Assembly: GCF_918697865.1 (NCBI RefSeq)
Contig: NZ_CAKKMV010000010.1
Coordinates: forward strand, 124,001 to 188,000
DNA: 64,000 nt
DNA from: Massilia sp. Bi118
GTDB taxonomy: Bacteria > Pseudomonadota > Gammaproteobacteria > Burkholderiales > Burkholderiaceae_D
Direction: 5' to 3'
The translations under genes were made by a program, and so were the position numbers. The notes under the pieces were generated by a model. That model did no database searches and was not told the origin of the DNA. It saw only the letters and a program-made list of their open reading frames with translations. The number at the start of each line of letters is the position of its first letter. The first letter of the stretch is position 1. Below, one piece after another: positions 8,662-21,314 of the stretch.

Positions 8662-9033
8662 ATGAAGAATGAAAAACTGACGGGCGACGAATACGACGCC
8701 CTCGAATTCATCCGGCGCGGCGCCCGCACCGACAAGGTCAACGCCTGCGTAGGCCGGAACGCCAAGCGCCTGTCCGGGCTGAAGCTGGTGCAGTATGCGA
8801 AGAATGGCGCGCTGTCGCTGACGGACAAGGGGCAGGAAGTGCTGTTCCTGAAGCGCTGTATCGAAGCGCTGCGTGCGCTCGAGCGGGATCCCGCGAGCGC
8901 GCTGGATGAGGATGTGATGCAGTTCCTGTCGCGCAAGTCGCACATCGCCGCTTTGGCGAGCGGCGGCTACGGACTCACCGAACGCGGCCGCGAATCGCTG
9001 GCCGACATCAGTGCACAGGAACCGAAACGCTGA
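8662..9033 (+). CDS. Hypothetical protein, possible winged-helix-like repeat
   Basis: The product has 123 residues and is soluble. It has two similar halves: SGLKLVQYAKNGALSLTDKGQEVL (about 36-60) and AALASGGYGLTERGRESLADI (about 94-115). Each resembles the helix plus wing pattern 'L..G.(L/Y)xLTxxGxExL' common in winged-helix DNA-binding proteins. The N-terminus DALEFIRRGARTDKVNACV could be a first helix set. The DNA-binding role is inference; no named family is recognised. Confidence 0.65.
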   Translation: MKNEKLTGDEYDALEFIRRGARTDKVNACVGRNAKRLSGLKLVQYAKNGALSLTDKGQEVLFLKRCIEALRALERDPASALDEDVMQFLSRKSHIAALASGGYGLTERGRESLADISAQEPKR

Positions 9034-9249
9034 TCAGTTCGAGCGGCGGCGGTGCGGATACACCAGTGTGCGCACCGCGATCTCGGCCGGCACGTTCATC
9101 GCCGCAAGGAATTCGGCCGCGCGCTGCAGGCCCAGGGTCGGGATCGACGCAACGGCCTGGTTGACCAGGTCACGGGTACGCATGTCGGTGCGCTGCTTGC
9201 GGTCTGCTGCGCTGTGGGCAGCGCTGAGGCTGGCCGTCTCGAAGTTCAT
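9034..9249 (-). CDS. Small hypothetical protein
   Basis: The product has 71 residues from the ATG at 9249 (MNFETASLSA), where GAGGGA lies 6 bases upstream; the more distal ATG at 9261 has no such site. It is helical in character with RTRDLVNQAVASIPTLGLQRAAEFLAAMNVP, and it ends in a basic tail (HRRRSN). Its stop is adjacent to the stop of the convergent gene at 9033. The pattern of a short helical protein with a basic end occurs in small regulatory proteins of this group, but I cannot name it. Confidence 0.55.
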   Translation of the reverse strand: MNFETASLSAAHSAADRKQRTDMRTRDLVNQAVASIPTLGLQRAAEFLAAMNVPAEIAVRTLVYPHRRRSN

Positions 9250-9261
9250 ATCATCCCTCAT

Positions 9262-9387
9262 TATTATCTGAAAAGCATTGTTGCCATATTTTCAGTCTAT
9301 TGTAGGGTAAGGTATTTTTTTCTGCCACAAAAAATTGCAGATAAAATAAAGAATACAAGGCCTTAGCGCCGTTTGTTCAACAAAATG
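9262..9387. other. AT-rich intergenic spacer
   Basis: These 126 bases are strikingly AT-rich compared with the flanks (for example GATAAAATAAAGAATAC near 9340). They probably contain the promoter of the minus-strand small gene at 9249. They also include the 3' flank of the GGDEF-EAL gene. No terminator hairpin with a T-run is evident. Confidence 0.4.
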
Positions 9388-12231
9388 CTATGCAACCGCC
9401 ACTTGCGGCTCGTCTTCGAGGGCCGCCAGGCCCCGGCGCTGGCGCAACAGCTGTTCAAATTCCTGCGCCGGCAGCGGGCGCGAGAAGTAATACCCCTGCA
9501 TTTCGTCGCAGCCCTGCTGGCGCAGGTAGTCGAGTTGCTCGGCCGTCTCCACGCCCTCGGCGATCACGGACAGGCGCAGGTTGTGCGCCAGCGTGATGAT
9601 GGAGGCAACGATCGCGGCGTCATTGGCGTCGTGGGTGATGTCGTTGACGAAGGAGCGGTCGATCTTCAGCACGTCGATCGGGAAGCGCGACAGGTAGGAG
9701 AAGCTCGAGTAGCCGGTGCCGAAGTCGTCGATGGACAGCTTCACCCCGAGTGACTTCATGCGGTGCAGCAGGTCGACCGCCGGCGTGACGTCGCTCATGA
9801 ACAGGCTCTCGGTCAGCTCCAGCTCCAGGCAGGACGGCTCGAGGCCGGTCTCCGCCAGCACCTGCTCGATCCCCGGCAGCAGCTCGGTGGCGCTGAACTG
9901 GCGCGCCGACAGGTTCACCGCCACCCGTAAATGGCCCAGCCCCGCATCCTGCCAGGCCTTGTTCTGGGCGCAGGCGGTGCGCATCACCCAGGCGCCGATC
10001 GGCACGATCAGGCCGGTGTCCTCGGCCACGCCGATGAAACGGGTCGGCGGCACCATGCCCAGCTCCGGATGCTTCCAGCGGATCAGTGCTTCCATGCCGA
10101 CGATCTGGCCGGTCTTCAAATCGACCTGCGGCTGGTAGTGCAGCACGAATTCGTTGCGATCGAGGGCGTTGCGCAGCGCGCTTTCAATGCGCACGCGTTC
10201 CAGCGACTCCTCGTTCATGGCCGGCGTATAGAACTGGAAGTTGTTGCGGCCCAGCTTCTTGGCGCGGTACATGGCGATGTCCGCGTGCTCGATCAGGCTC
10301 TCGGCCGGGGTGCCGTCGCTCGGGTAGGCGGCCACGCCGATGGAGCAGGTGACGAAGAATTCCTTCGGCCCCAGCATCACCGGCTGGGCCACCGAGTCCA
10401 TCACGCGCTGCACGATGTCGCCCGTCAGCGGCTGGTCTTCGTGCTGCGACAGGATCACCACGAATTCGTCGCCGGACAGGCGGGCCACGGTGTCGGTGTC
10501 GCGCAAGGAGCCGCGCAGGCGCGCCGCCACCGTCATCAGGAGCACGTCGCCGGCCTTGTGGCCCATGCTGTCGTTGACGAACTTGAAGCGGTCCAGGTCG
10601 ATCAGCATCACCCACACCGGATGGCCGCTGCGGGTGGCGTAGGCGACGGCCTGGCCGAGGCGGTCCTGCAGCAGCGAGCGGTTGGGCAGGCCGGTCAGCA
10701 CATCGTGCTGGGCCACGTGGTGCACGCGCTGCTCGGTGATCTTGCGCGCCGTGATGTCGCTGCCGGTGCCGCGGTAGCCGGTAAAGCGGCCGCTGTCGTC
10801 GAACATCGGCTGGCCGCTGACGCAGTACCAGCGCTCCTCGCCGAGATCGTCGAGCAGGCGGTATTCCAGGTTCTTGAAGGGCTCGCGCGCCTCGATGGCG
10901 GCGATGTGCTCGCGGCCGGCATCGCTGTCGGCCAGGCCGGCCACGATTTCCGCCCGCGTCTTGCCGAGGATGCGCCCGACGGCGATGCCGGATTTTTCCG
11001 TGAAGTGGCCGGTCACGGCGACGAAGCGCAGGCGCTCGTCCTGTTCCCAGTACCAGTCCGACGACATCGCCACCAGCTGGCGGAAGCGCTGCTCGCTTTC
11101 CTGCAGCGCCTTTTCGGTGCGCTTCCTGGCCAGCACGTCGTCGATCAGGCGCTGGTTGGTGAGCTTCAGGTCGGCGGTGCGCTCGCGCACCAGTTCCTGG
11201 ACCTTGCGCGCGCGCTGGCCGGCGGCCTGCACGAAGGCGGCCAGCAGCAGGGTCGACAACAAACCCCCGGCCAGCAGCAGCGTCGAGGCCAGGTGGTCGG
11301 CCAGGTAGGGCTTGGGCGCCGAATGCGCTTCCACGGTCCAGGTCTGGCCGGCCGCCACGAAGCGGTCCAGCTCATGCGCACCGGCGCGCGCCAGCCAGCG
11401 CAGCGGCAGCAGCTCGGGCGCCGCCGTCTCCCCGGCGTCGTGGTTGGCGTAGACCATGGCGGCTTGCCCGGTCTGGGCGCCGATGTACAGCTTCAGCAGG
11501 ACGCTGCGGTCGTCCAGCAGGCCGGCGCGCGCCAGCGTGGAGCGGGCCAGGGTCTGGACGTCGATGATGGCGGCGGTGTCGCCGAGCAGGCGGCCGGCCG
11601 GGCCGTAGACCGGCATCACCACCTCGAAGCTGGGCTTGCCGGAAGGGTCCTGGGCCAGGCGCAGCAGGCCGCTGGCGGAGGCGCGTCCGCTCGCATGGGC
11701 GCGCGCCAGCGCTCCCGCCACCTCGCCGTTCTCGCCGACGTTGAGGCCGAAGGCCGGCTCGTTGCCCTGCATCGGTTCGAGATAGTCGACCACGTTGTAG
11801 TGCGGACGGCGCGGCGCCGGCACCAGCTTGCCGTCGACGTTCTCGCGCAGGATGGTGCCGGGACGGACCCGCTGCAGCTCGGCCTCGAATGCCGCGCGCT
11901 CGCTGTCCTGGACCGCGCGGTGGAAATTGAAGGCCTTGATGTAGGGGTTACGCAGCAGCAGGGGCGTGGTGAAATCGTGGAACTGCGAGCGCGTGACCGG
12001 CTGCACGGTGGCGAACAGCTGGTTGGTGACGTTCAGTACCTCGACCGCATCGTCCATGCCCTGGCGCAGGGCGGCCACGCGCACGTTCGCGCCCTGTTCG
12101 AAGGCCAGCGACTGGTTGTCGATTTCGAGCCGGTTGACCGCCACCGTCAGCACGGCGGTCGTGGCCAGGCCGCCCCCAAGCGTGAGGGCCGCGGCAAGCG
12201 TGAGCGACAGCTGCAATCGGCGACGCGGCAT
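9388..12231 (-). CDS. CHASE-PAS-GGDEF-EAL membrane sensor for c-di-GMP turnover
   Basis: The product has 947 residues when begun at MPRRRLQLSL (12231), which gives a proper N-terminal membrane helix; the longer frame to 12375 adds an unlikely leader. Domain order: TM1 (about 8-30), periplasmic CHASE domain (about 60-270), TM2 (about 320-342), a coiled coil with EKALQESEQRF, PAS/PAC (about 375-490), GGDEF (about 500-660) and EAL (about 680-930). The cyclase signature reads SGDEF, a tolerated variant. The EAL domain has EALIRW and the later DDFGTGYSS motif of active phosphodiesterases. It therefore may make or degrade c-di-GMP in response to a periplasmic ligand. Which activity dominates cannot be told. 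Confidence 0.93.
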   Translation of the reverse strand: MPRRRLQLSLTLAAALTLGGGLATTAVLTVAVNRLEIDNQSLAFEQGANVRVAALRQGMDDAVEVLNVTNQLFATVQPVTRSQFHDFTTPLLLRNPYIKAFNFHRAVQDSERAAFEAELQRVRPGTILRENVDGKLVPAPRRPHYNVVDYLEPMQGNEPAFGLNVGENGEVAGALARAHASGRASASGLLRLAQDPSGKPSFEVVMPVYGPAGRLLGDTAAIIDVQTLARSTLARAGLLDDRSVLLKLYIGAQTGQAAMVYANHDAGETAAPELLPLRWLARAGAHELDRFVAAGQTWTVEAHSAPKPYLADHLASTLLLAGGLLSTLLLAAFVQAAGQRARKVQELVRERTADLKLTNQRLIDDVLARKRTEKALQESEQRFRQLVAMSSDWYWEQDERLRFVAVTGHFTEKSGIAVGRILGKTRAEIVAGLADSDAGREHIAAIEAREPFKNLEYRLLDDLGEERWYCVSGQPMFDDSGRFTGYRGTGSDITARKITEQRVHHVAQHDVLTGLPNRSLLQDRLGQAVAYATRSGHPVWVMLIDLDRFKFVNDSMGHKAGDVLLMTVAARLRGSLRDTDTVARLSGDEFVVILSQHEDQPLTGDIVQRVMDSVAQPVMLGPKEFFVTCSIGVAAYPSDGTPAESLIEHADIAMYRAKKLGRNNFQFYTPAMNEESLERVRIESALRNALDRNEFVLHYQPQVDLKTGQIVGMEALIRWKHPELGMVPPTRFIGVAEDTGLIVPIGAWVMRTACAQNKAWQDAGLGHLRVAVNLSARQFSATELLPGIEQVLAETGLEPSCLELELTESLFMSDVTPAVDLLHRMKSLGVKLSIDDFGTGYSSFSYLSRFPIDVLKIDRSFVNDITHDANDAAIVASIITLAHNLRLSVIAEGVETAEQLDYLRQQGCDEMQGYYFSRPLPAQEFEQLLRQRRGLAALEDEPQVAVA

Positions 12232-12355
12232 CCAGTTTCCTATAAAGAATACTTGCCCGAGGGCATGAAGTGCGCGCCAGTTTGTCACACAAACCGATAT
12301 TTCCGCAAACAAATTGTCACATCGCAGAGCCGGATGGACACGGATGTGGCGAGCG

Positions 12356-13075
12356 TCAAACAGTACGCCATGCAATCCGGTTAAGGATCAGGCGCACGCA
12401 TAGACGGTTCAGCAAGCCGAAGGGGAGGCGGGGCAGCAGGCGCGCGGCCCGGCCCCGGGTGGCGGCGCCGGCGAACAGGATATGGTTGTTGCCGGCCGCC
12501 TTGTCGAGCCGGCAGGTCTCGCCGTCGAAGGCGGCGTCCAGCGCCGCGATGACGTCGCCGCGCCGCTTGTCGTAGCTGAACACATTCGCCACCAGGACCC
12601 CGCCGGGCAGGAGCAGGCGCCGGCACACGTCGTAGAAGAAGCGGCTGGACAGGGCGGGCGGCAGGCCCGCCTCGTCGAAGCCGTCGACCACGATCGCGTC
12701 GAAGCTGCCTGGCGCCGCGCCCAGCATCCACGCGGCGGCCTCGGTGTGGATGACCCGGAAGCGGGCGTCGTCGGGCGGCACCAGGAAGGCTTCGCGCAGG
12801 GCGATCACGTCGGCGCGCAATTCGAGCACGGTGATGCGCGCGTCCGGAAAATGGCGGTGGCAGAACTTGGCCATCGAGCCGCCGCCCAGGCCCACCAGCA
12901 GGATGTGCGCGGGACGGGGCACCAGCAGCCCGAAGCACATCATGGCGCGCGTATAGGCCAGCACCAGCTTGTGCGGGCGCGACAGCCGCATCGCGCTCTG
13001 GATGTCTCCGGGCGTGAACTCCAGCGTGCGGCGGTCGCCCTCGGTGCGCACCAGCGGCTTGGGAAGATTGTTCAT
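12356..13075 (-). CDS. Spermidine-synthase-like methyltransferase-fold protein
   Basis: The product has 239 residues. It has a Rossmann SAM/decarboxy-SAM fold with motif I HILLVGLGGGSMAKF (about 58-72), motif II LELRAD and DAIVVDGFDEAG, as in SpeE-like proteins. The N-terminal beta domain of true spermidine synthase is shortened. Such proteins are often annotated as 'fused' or 'spermidine synthase family' without proof of putrescine aminopropyl transfer. No polyamine gene is nearby. The gene stands alone between two signalling genes. Family good, reaction uncertain. Confidence 0.8.
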   Translation of the reverse strand: MNNLPKPLVRTEGDRRTLEFTPGDIQSAMRLSRPHKLVLAYTRAMMCFGLLVPRPAHILLVGLGGGSMAKFCHRHFPDARITVLELRADVIALREAFLVPPDDARFRVIHTEAAAWMLGAAPGSFDAIVVDGFDEAGLPPALSSRFFYDVCRRLLLPGGVLVANVFSYDKRRGDVIAALDAAFDGETCRLDKAAGNNHILFAGAATRGRAARLLPRLPFGLLNRLCVRLILNRIAWRTV

Positions 13076-13145
13076 GGCTGTAGTCTAGCTTGTTGCGAAG
13101 GATAAGTTTCTGATAAGCTGGCCGCCGCAGCCTCACGGAGACCCC

Positions 13146-13421
13146 ATGTTCCTGGACCATCCCACCATCACCGCCACCAACAGCCAGACGGAGCCCGACC
13201 GCATCGAGCGGCTCGACCGCGTCTATGGCTATGCGATGGGACTGGCCGACGTGGACGGCGACCAGGCCTTCGTCGAGAAGCTGACCCAGCTCCACGACCA
13301 CAAGGGCACCCTGATCGTGTTCTGGCACGAGCCGCCCAGCGAGGCGCAAATGCATTACATGGCGCGCGCCTGGGCCAGCAAGGTCGGCGACGGCACCACC
13401 TCCGTGGTCCACGAGTACTGA
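13146..13421 (+). CDS. Conserved hypothetical protein, 91 residues
   Basis: This is a small soluble protein with no signal peptide or membrane helix. GGAG (13137-13140) precedes the ATG. It alternates predicted helix and strand (LDRVYGYAMGLADVDGDQ, then LIVFWHEPPSEAQMHYM) and ends in TTSVVHEY. The FWHEPP segment with nearby His/Glu might suggest a metal or active site, but this is speculation. It lies 7 bases before the GGDEF gene, so the two are likely co-transcribed and it may be a partner of that protein. Confidence 0.7.
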   Translation: MFLDHPTITATNSQTEPDRIERLDRVYGYAMGLADVDGDQAFVEKLTQLHDHKGTLIVFWHEPPSEAQMHYMARAWASKVGDGTTSVVHEY

Positions 13422-13428
13422 GGCGGCC

Positions 13429-14610
13429 ATGGATTCCACCACCATCGTTCTCGCACTGGCGCTCGGCAACCTGGCGATTTGCGCCGCGCTCTTCTTTTTC
13501 GAACAACCACACGAAAACGGCGGCCGCCCGGCGGCCCTGACCGCCTGGGGCTGGTCGCGCCAGATGCAGGCGGCCGGCTGGCTGCTGCTGGCGATCGGCG
13601 GCGCGAATATCGTGCCCGAGCGCCTGGCGCTGCCGGTGGCCTATGGACTGGTGATCGCCGGCGTGGCCTGGGAAGCCGGGGCCTTGTGGGAACGCGCCGG
13701 CGGACGGCGCTGGCGCAGCATCGCCACGCCGGCGCTGGTGCTGGCCGTGGGCGCCTTCCTGCTGTGCTACTGGATCGACGAGATCGGCCTGCGCGCGCTG
13801 GCGGCGTCGCTGATCCTGGCCGCCTTTTATCTGTCGGCCGCCGCCGCCCTGGCGCGCGGCTGGGCCCAGGCCTCGATGCTGCGCCGCTTCCTGGCGCTGG
13901 CCACCGCGCTGCTGGCGCTGGTGGTGGGCGCGCGCGGCGCGCTGGTGCTGCTGGCGCCCTCGGGCTGGGGCTGGATGAGCAACGAGCTGCTGCGCCAGCT
14001 GTATTCCGCCGCACTGTATTTGCTGATGCTGCTGGGCGGCTTCGGCTGGCTGCTGCTGGGGAAGGAAGATGTACAGGACCAGCTGGCGCGCCTGGAAGTG
14101 GTGGACCCGCTGGTCGACTGCGCCAACCGGCGCGGCTTCTTCCAGGTGCTGGCGCCGTGGATGGCGCTGGCGCGCCGTCCGGGCCCGCCCACCGCGCTGG
14201 TGCTGTTCGACCTCGACCAGTTCAAGCGCGTCAACGACAGCTACGGCCACCCGGCCGGCGACGTCGTGCTGCGCACCCTGGTCGAGGTCTGCAAGCGCCA
14301 GCTGCGCGACAGCGACCAGCTGGGCCGCCTGGTCGGCGTCGAGTTTGCGATCCTGCTGCCGCGCACCAGCCAGGAAGACGCCGCGATGGTCGCCGAGCGC
14401 ATGCGCGCCGCGATCGCCGCCACCAAGGTCAAGACCGAGCGCGCGATGATCTCCCTGACCGCCAGCTTCGGCGTGACCGCGATCCGCGCCGACGACAGCA
14501 GCGTGACCCTGCTGGCGCGCGCCGACGAAGCCCTGCGCGCCGCCAAGGAGGGCGGGCGCGACCGCGTTGCGCTGGCGTCGCCGGCGCAAGCCATTCCCGC
14601 CGAGGCATGA
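13429..14610 (+). CDS. Membrane GGDEF-domain protein with degenerate signature
   Basis: The product has 393 residues. The N-terminal half has seven or so hydrophobic helices (about 5-20, 45-60, 65-82, 95-112, 118-140, 150-172, 185-205), forming an integral membrane sensor. The C-terminal half (about 225-385) is a GGDEF domain with an intact FDLDQFKRVND metal/GTP region and KEGGRDRV end. The signature loop, however, reads V-G-V-E-F (residues 302-306) instead of GG(D/E)EF, so the catalytic acidic residue at position 3 is Val. By family knowledge this should abolish cyclase activity; the domain may bind nucleotide or partners. It is co-directional with the small gene 7 bases upstream. Confidence 0.9.
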   Translation: MDSTTIVLALALGNLAICAALFFFEQPHENGGRPAALTAWGWSRQMQAAGWLLLAIGGANIVPERLALPVAYGLVIAGVAWEAGALWERAGGRRWRSIATPALVLAVGAFLLCYWIDEIGLRALAASLILAAFYLSAAAALARGWAQASMLRRFLALATALLALVVGARGALVLLAPSGWGWMSNELLRQLYSAALYLLMLLGGFGWLLLGKEDVQDQLARLEVVDPLVDCANRRGFFQVLAPWMALARRPGPPTALVLFDLDQFKRVNDSYGHPAGDVVLRTLVEVCKRQLRDSDQLGRLVGVEFAILLPRTSQEDAAMVAERMRAAIAATKVKTERAMISLTASFGVTAIRADDSSVTLLARADEALRAAKEGGRDRVALASPAQAIPAEA

Positions 14611-14689
14611 GGATGCTGGCCGGCGCTGTCATCGAAGCGTCATACCGGGCCGCTATCGTGGCGCCGTTCTCCATGGAGCTTCCATTGCA

Positions 14690-15640
14690 ATGAGCGATCG
14701 CGATCACGCCGCCGACCCCACCTACGCCGCCCTGGTGCTGGGCTCGGACAGCTTCCGCCTGCTGGTGGCGAGCTACCGCGACGGCGTCCCGCTGGCGCTG
14801 GACGGCGAGCACGTGCCGCTGCGCCTGGCCGCCAGCCTGGATGCCAGCGGCTGCCTGAGCCAGGACGCGATGCGCGACGCCCTCGAGTGCGTGGCGCGCC
14901 TGCGCGAACGCTTGCGTGCGCGTCCCCTGGCGGCGGTGCGCGCGGTCGCCACGTCCACGCTGCGCATGGCGCGCAACGCCCACCTGTTCCTGCCTGCCGC
15001 CCAGCAGACCCTCGGCCACGAAGTGCAGGTGCTGTCGGGCGAGGAAGAAGCCCTGCTGACCTGGCTGGGCGTGTCCGGCGCCGCGCCGGAAGGCAGCCGG
15101 CCGCTGGTGATCGGCATCGGCGGCGGCTCGACCCAGTTCGCGCTGGGGCAGGGCATGCGCGTCACGCGCGCCGGCTCGGTGGCGCTGGGCACCGTGCGCC
15201 AGGCCCTGACCTTTTTCGGCAACGGCCGCATCGATGCCGTGTCCTTTGCCGCCGCGGTGTCCTCGGCGCGCGTGCGCCTGGCCGACCACGCGGCCGACTA
15301 CGGCCCCGGCGCGCGCGACTGCGTGTACGGCGCCTCCGGCACGGTGCGTACCCTGGCGCGCCTGGCCCGTGAAAACGGCGGCGATGGCACGGGTGACCCG
15401 ATGGCCGTCTGCCGCTCCGACCTCGAAGTCCTGGGCGCCCGGGTGCTGGAGCATGCCGGCGGCGGCCGCCCGCTGGCCGGACTCGGACGCCTGCTGCCGC
15501 GTAACGTCGCCGCCGCGCTGGCGATCCTGATCGCGCTGATGGAGGAACTCGAGATCGGCACCCTGCTGGAGACCGATGCCGGGCTGCGTCATGGCCTTCT
15601 GCACGACCTGCACCGTCAGCGGCAAACGGTCGCGGCCTGA
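14690..15640 (+). CDS. Ppx/GppA-family phosphatase-like protein
   Basis: The product has 316 residues from the ATG at 14690 (GGAG 12 bases upstream). It has the ASKHA-fold Ppx/GppA core only, without the C-terminal HD-like domains of full-length exopolyphosphatases (~500 residues). Motifs: LGSDSFRLLVA near the N-terminus, SGEEEALLTWLG, GIGGGSTQFALG and YGASGTVRTLARL. Two positions differ from the usual consensus: the initial D of DxGSNS is Val-Leu here, and GGGSTE is GGGSTQ. The family hydrolyses polyphosphate or pppGpp, but activity may be altered. It is single-gene. Confidence 0.85.
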   Translation: MSDRDHAADPTYAALVLGSDSFRLLVASYRDGVPLALDGEHVPLRLAASLDASGCLSQDAMRDALECVARLRERLRARPLAAVRAVATSTLRMARNAHLFLPAAQQTLGHEVQVLSGEEEALLTWLGVSGAAPEGSRPLVIGIGGGSTQFALGQGMRVTRAGSVALGTVRQALTFFGNGRIDAVSFAAAVSSARVRLADHAADYGPGARDCVYGASGTVRTLARLARENGGDGTGDPMAVCRSDLEVLGARVLEHAGGGRPLAGLGRLLPRNVAAALAILIALMEELEIGTLLETDAGLRHGLLHDLHRQRQTVAA

Positions 15641-15759
15641 GGCGTGGCAGGGCGGCGACGCCGATTTGTGCCTGCCAGTCACAAATTTCCTAAATTTCAA
15701 CAGGGTCTGGCATACTTGGTGTTCTGTTTCCAACTAACATCAATGCCGGCCCCACCGAC

Positions 15760-16558
15760 ATGCAGCGCATCTTTACCACCGGAGCCCTCGCTTTCTGCCT
15801 GCTCGGCCTTGCCGCCAGCCCGGCCATGGCCGCCGGCAAGCCCACCCTCCAGCTTTGTTTCGAACGCGAAGAAGTGCTGCCCTGGCGCACCCTCGACGGC
15901 GGCGGCCTGAATTTCGAATTGCTGAACGAGGTGGCGCGCCGCGCCGGCATCCAGTTCGGCTACGAGAGCATGCCCTGGAAGCGCTGCCTGGCCCAGCTCA
16001 AGGCCAACCAGGTCGACGGCGCCTTCGCGGTCAGCTTCTCGACCGAGAGGCTGGAGCTGGGCGCCTATCCGGGCGGCCTGAAGCCGGACCCTGAGCGCCG
16101 CCTGCACGTCGACCGCTACCTGCTGGTGCGGCGCAAGGGCAGCCGCGTCAACTGGAACGGCAAGGCCTTCCAGAACCTCGATGGGCGCGTCGGCTTCCAG
16201 CTCGGCTACTCGGTGGGCGATTTCCTGCGCCGCCAGGGCGTGCTGGTGGACGAGGGCAGCCAGCGCTCCGACGAACTGCTGCAGAAGCTGCTGTCCGGAC
16301 GCGTGGAAGCGGCGGCCCTGGGCGGCGGCGACGCCATGCGGCTGGTGCGCGGCAAAATGGCCGAGCAGCTCGAGCTGCTGCCGGCGCCCTTGCTCGAAAA
16401 GCCCTATTACCTGCTGTTGTCCAACGATCTCGTCAAACGCCAGCCGCAGCTCGCCGAACGGATCTGGAACACCGTACTGGAAGTGCGCAACAGCCCGGCC
16501 TACCGCAAACGCGAGCGCGAGCTGAGCGTGTTCCCGCAACCTGGAAGTGGAAGCGCGC

Positions 16559-16578
<20 letters not shown>
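15760..16578 (+). CDS. Periplasmic substrate-binding protein (SBP_bac_3-like), linked to a sensor kinase
   Basis: The product has 272 residues with a signal peptide (residues 1-25, ASPAMAA). The body is the two-lobe amino-acid-binding fold. GGGLNFELLNEVARRAGI and ANQVDGAFAVSFSTERL are its first-lobe hallmarks, and a hinge region is around VGFQLGYSVGDFL. No ABC permease or ATPase is adjacent. Instead its last 20 bases overlap the hybrid kinase gene. This suggests that it presents a ligand to the kinase rather than to a transporter, which is inference from gene order. Confidence 0.88.
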
Positions 16579-20100
<3,522 letters not shown>

Positions 20101-20104
<4 letters not shown>

Positions 20105-21219
20105 ACCTCATGCACAATCCCACCCGGCAGGAGCTGCGGCCGACCATCCTGATCGTCGACGACACGCCCGACAACATCATGCTCCTGTCGCGCCTGTTGA
20201 AGGATAGGTACAACACCAAGGTCGCCAACAACGGCAACACCGCGCTGCAGATCGCCGCCGCCACGCCCAGCCTGGACCTGATCCTGCTGGACGTGATGAT
20301 GCCCGGCCTGGACGGTTACGAGACCTGCCGCCAGCTGAAGGCCAACCCTGTCACGGCCGAGATCCCGGTGATCTTCCTGACCGCCAAGAACCAGGTCGAG
20401 GACGAGGCCATGGGCCTGTCGCTGGGCGCGGTCGACTACATCGCCAAGCCGATCAGCCCGCCGATCCTGTTCGCCCGCGTGGCCACCCAGCTGAACCTGC
20501 GCGCCGCGCGCCGCGAGCTGCAGGACCACAACCAGAACCTGGAAAAGCTGGTGCAGGAGCGCACCGCCCAGCTCTACCTGATGCAGGAAGCGATCATCGT
20601 GGCGATGGCGTCGATGGCCGAGACCCGCGACCAGGAGACCGGCAACCATATCCGCCGCACCCAGAACTACGTGCGCGCGCTGGCCCGCCACCTGCAAAGC
20701 CATCCGCGCTTCGCGGCCGAACTCACCGACGAGGCCATCGACGCGCTGTACCGCTCGGCGCCGCTGCACGACATCGGCAAGGTCGGCATCCCCGACCGCA
20801 TCCTCCTCAAGCCGGGCAACCTGGACCGCGAAGAATTCGAGATCATGAAGATGCATGCGGTGTACGGGCGCGACACCATCATGCTGGTCGAGCGCCACAT
20901 CGGCGGCAGCAACAGCTTCCTGATGTTCGCGCGCGAGATCGCCCATTCGCACCAGGAGAAGTGGGACGGCTCCGGCTACCCACAGAACCTGGCGGGCGAG
21001 CAGATTCCGCTGTCGGCGCGCCTGATGGCGGTGGCCGACGTCTACGACGCCCTGATCAGCAAGCGCGTCTACAAGCCGGCCTTCACCCACGAGCAGGCGC
21101 TGGACGTGATGCGCAAGGGCCGCGGCAGCCATTTCGATCCGGAGGTGCTGGACGCCTTCTTCGAAATCGAGCCGGAATTCGCGCGCATCGCCATCGCCTT
21201 TGCCGACGAAGGCGATTGA
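20101..21219 (+). CDS. Response regulator with HD-GYP c-di-GMP phosphodiesterase output
   Basis: The product has 372 residues. Its ATG overlaps the kinase stop (ATGA), so the start is well fixed and translation is coupled. Residues ~12-135 form a receiver domain with ILIVDDTPDN, phospho-acceptor D64 (LLDVMMPGLDG) and the switch Lys in AKPIS. A coiled-coil linker (LQDHNQNLEKLVQERT) leads to an HD-GYP domain with H223-D224 in HDIGKVGIPD and later HQEKWDGSGYP. HD-GYP proteins hydrolyse c-di-GMP to GMP. It is the obvious output of the kinase encoded just upstream. Confidence 0.95.
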
Positions 21220-21314
21220 GCCAGGTCGAGCCAGGCCAGCTCCAGGCGTGCCGTCCTTCCGGCCAGGCGTCAAATCATATATATTGTTTGGTTTGTTTGA
21301 CGATGGAGTAAGGG

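Noticed and set aside
9931..12384. 817-residue plus-strand frame
   Set aside because: It is antisense to the CHASE-PAS-GGDEF-EAL gene and has a His/Gln/Arg/Val-rich shadow composition without any motif.
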